From: Tubulanus polymorphus
Lineage: Eukaryota > Nemertea > Palaeonemertea > Tubulaniformes > Tubulanidae
NCBI RefSeq assembly: GCF_964204645.1
Contig: NC_134036.1
Span: 5,591,600-5,655,599 of the forward strand
Direction: 5' to 3'
DNA: 64,000 nucleotides
The notes beneath the pieces are model-generated. The model saw only the letters and a list, made by a program, of their open reading frames with translations, ran no database searches and had not been told where the DNA came from. Position numbers and translations under genes: made by a program. Of the stretch, positions 62,562 through 64,000 are shown piece by piece (position 1 is the first letter of the stretch; every line of letters begins with the position of its first letter).

Positions 62562-64000
62562 ATGTTGTTCGGTATGGAGCAGCGACTGAGAGCGCTGTTT
62601 ATAGCGTCGCTGATCGTCTGTCAAGTTCGCATCGCGCGCGCTCATCGCGCAGACTCTATCGAGGAATCGTCTGTGACGGTAAGTTCGTCTTGTAACAACA
62701 CGTGGTACCCGCTAGATTCTACGTCCGGTTACATCGTTTCACCGAATTACCCGTCGTTTACGCGCGGTGTTGAATGTCGTTGGTTCGTCAACGGCTCTTT
62801 GCCGGGAACTTTTCACATCCAAGTTTACCACGAGATCGAGCTGTCAATATTCTGTGGTGATAACTACCTTCTCGTCCACGAGTCTGATATCAGATTGTGC
62901 GGTGATGGAAAACATGAATTTCGCCGTAACGATTCGATCCCGTTGATGTTTAGAAGTAACGTCGACGGTGCGCGAGGTAGTCGGATTTATATCATATATC
63001 GTTATGAACGAAGTCAATGTCGAATCACTCACAACTGTAGATACAACCCCGATTTAAAAAGACTACACTCCTCAACTGGTTATAAATTTTACATGGCCAT
63101 TAATAATCGTTGCAAAGTGTTTGTGGAATGGATCGGAATATTACACGATTATGGGATGAATCTCACATTTAGTCAGATCATGTTCGAATACAATCGAAGA
63201 CCTCAATCAGCGACCATTGAAATCCTCGACAGATGGAGCAACAGCAGTAAGCCTATAGCTCTTATACGAGAACAAGCGGGTCATCCGCCTTCATCGTTTT
63301 ATACTAAAACAAATAATGCAATCATCTTTCCGACACTAAAATACATTCCACTTAAATGTAAGCTTTTAGTACAGTTGTACAAAATATCAGATTGGAATGT
63401 CTCTAATCCGTTGATTCAGATCTCTAATAACGAGTCGGGAGTGCTCATTCCCGATGATAACAGTTTACACGTAATAACTCGATCGAAACACTTACACTGC
63501 TGGTCTATCACAGTGCAGGTGTTACAGTACGTCGTCTTCAACTGGACACGTGACCTCGTCACATCCGGAGACGTCATCGGAGTATATAAACAAGAAGGCT
63601 TACGCGTTGTGGGAACTGATATTTTACGCGGTTACAACTACCTGGAATCACTGAGTGTTAAATCTGACGGCTTTCTCGTCATTCTGTGCGTGTTGGTGAA
63701 CAGAGAACTTACGAGGTCACGAATAGAAATGAACTTTAAAGTGGGATCACTATCGATAAAAAATGTACACGTCACTTATCATTGGAAATCGGTGAGTATA
63801 AATTCAAATGGTCGTTTGTTGGAATGAATGTTACTTGTAAATTCTAAATCTAAATATCAACTGACATCATAGATTTTATATTTACAGATTCCAAATTTAA
63901 AATCCCGCGAGATCTTCCCGTCATCGAAGAAAACGATACCAACGTATCGCATAAATACAATAGTATCTAAAAGGAAAGTTGATATTTCTGAAGAAAATAT
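62562..64000 (+). CDS. Giant LRR GPCR 2, 5' part (runs off the window)
   Basis: Paralogue of the receptor at 52749. Exon 1 is 62562-63791 (410 codons) with the same signal peptide (MLFGMEQRLRALF), CUB domain (GYIVSPNYPSF) and second CUB-like part; donor TCG|GTGAGT. Exon 2 starts at 63888 after TTTACAG and is open to the edge, matching the start of exon 2 in receptor 1 (KVDI.EE). The first 150 residues and the last part of exon 1 are nearly identical to receptor 1, while the middle (about 165-260) is much more divergent. The window ends before the places where receptor 1 is broken. Confidence 0.82.

Overview
This window looks like nuclear DNA of a bilaterian animal, most likely a marine lophotrochozoan such as a mollusc, annelid, nemertean or brachiopod. 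The grounds are AT-rich sequence, small genes with GT..AG introns, non-LTR retroelement fragments, inverted-repeat DNA elements, and receptors that join CUB, C-type lectin, LDLa, LRR and 7TM parts like the GRL101/RXFP group. The species cannot be named from the sequence. All gene models below come from reading exons and splice sites by eye, without transcripts or database searches.

Region 1 (1-44456) is a tandem array of about 12.4-kb units on the minus strand: U1 = 1-12902, U2 = 12903-25302, U3 = 25303-44456. Each unit carries, from low to high coordinate: a small secreted cysteine-rich peptide gene ('a') with a LINE relic in its intron; a truncated methyltransferase fragment ('B') behind a promoter like those of the peptide genes; a 20-bp minisatellite; a second cysteine-rich gene ('b'); an inverted-repeat element built of GCAAAAACGA motifs; and a complete four-exon class I SAM methyltransferase ('A', JHAMT-like, 275 residues). 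U2 is a chimera: its left part matches U3 and its right part matches U1, as expected from one recent unequal crossover. U3 differs by a 6.4-kb inverted-repeat transposon, loss of exon 1 and promoter of its 'b' gene, and a longer inverted-repeat region.

Region 2 (44457-52700) begins with a diverged partial unit carrying a third cysteine-rich gene ('c', 45555-46148). It then holds a LINE fragment, a long (TA)n tract, scrambled unit remnants and unannotated intergenic sequence.

Region 3 (52749-64000), plus strand, holds two tandem genes for very large leucine-rich-repeat GPCRs. The first appears complete in extent (52749-58663) but has two single-base frame disruptions. The second (62562 onward) runs off the window. 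The 5' flanks of the pair are homologous, and a third orphan copy of that flank lies at about 60540-61140.

The three cysteine-rich genes share a 12-bp first exon (MSSK or MSST), an intron ending TTTTCAG before Tyr, a signal peptide, eight cysteines in two C-X2-C-like halves, and a shared promoter block with a TATA-like box. I do not recognise the family. Expansion, exon loss and promoter exchange inside the array suggest a rapidly turning-over secreted peptide locus. Whether the methyltransferase is functionally linked to the peptides is unknown.
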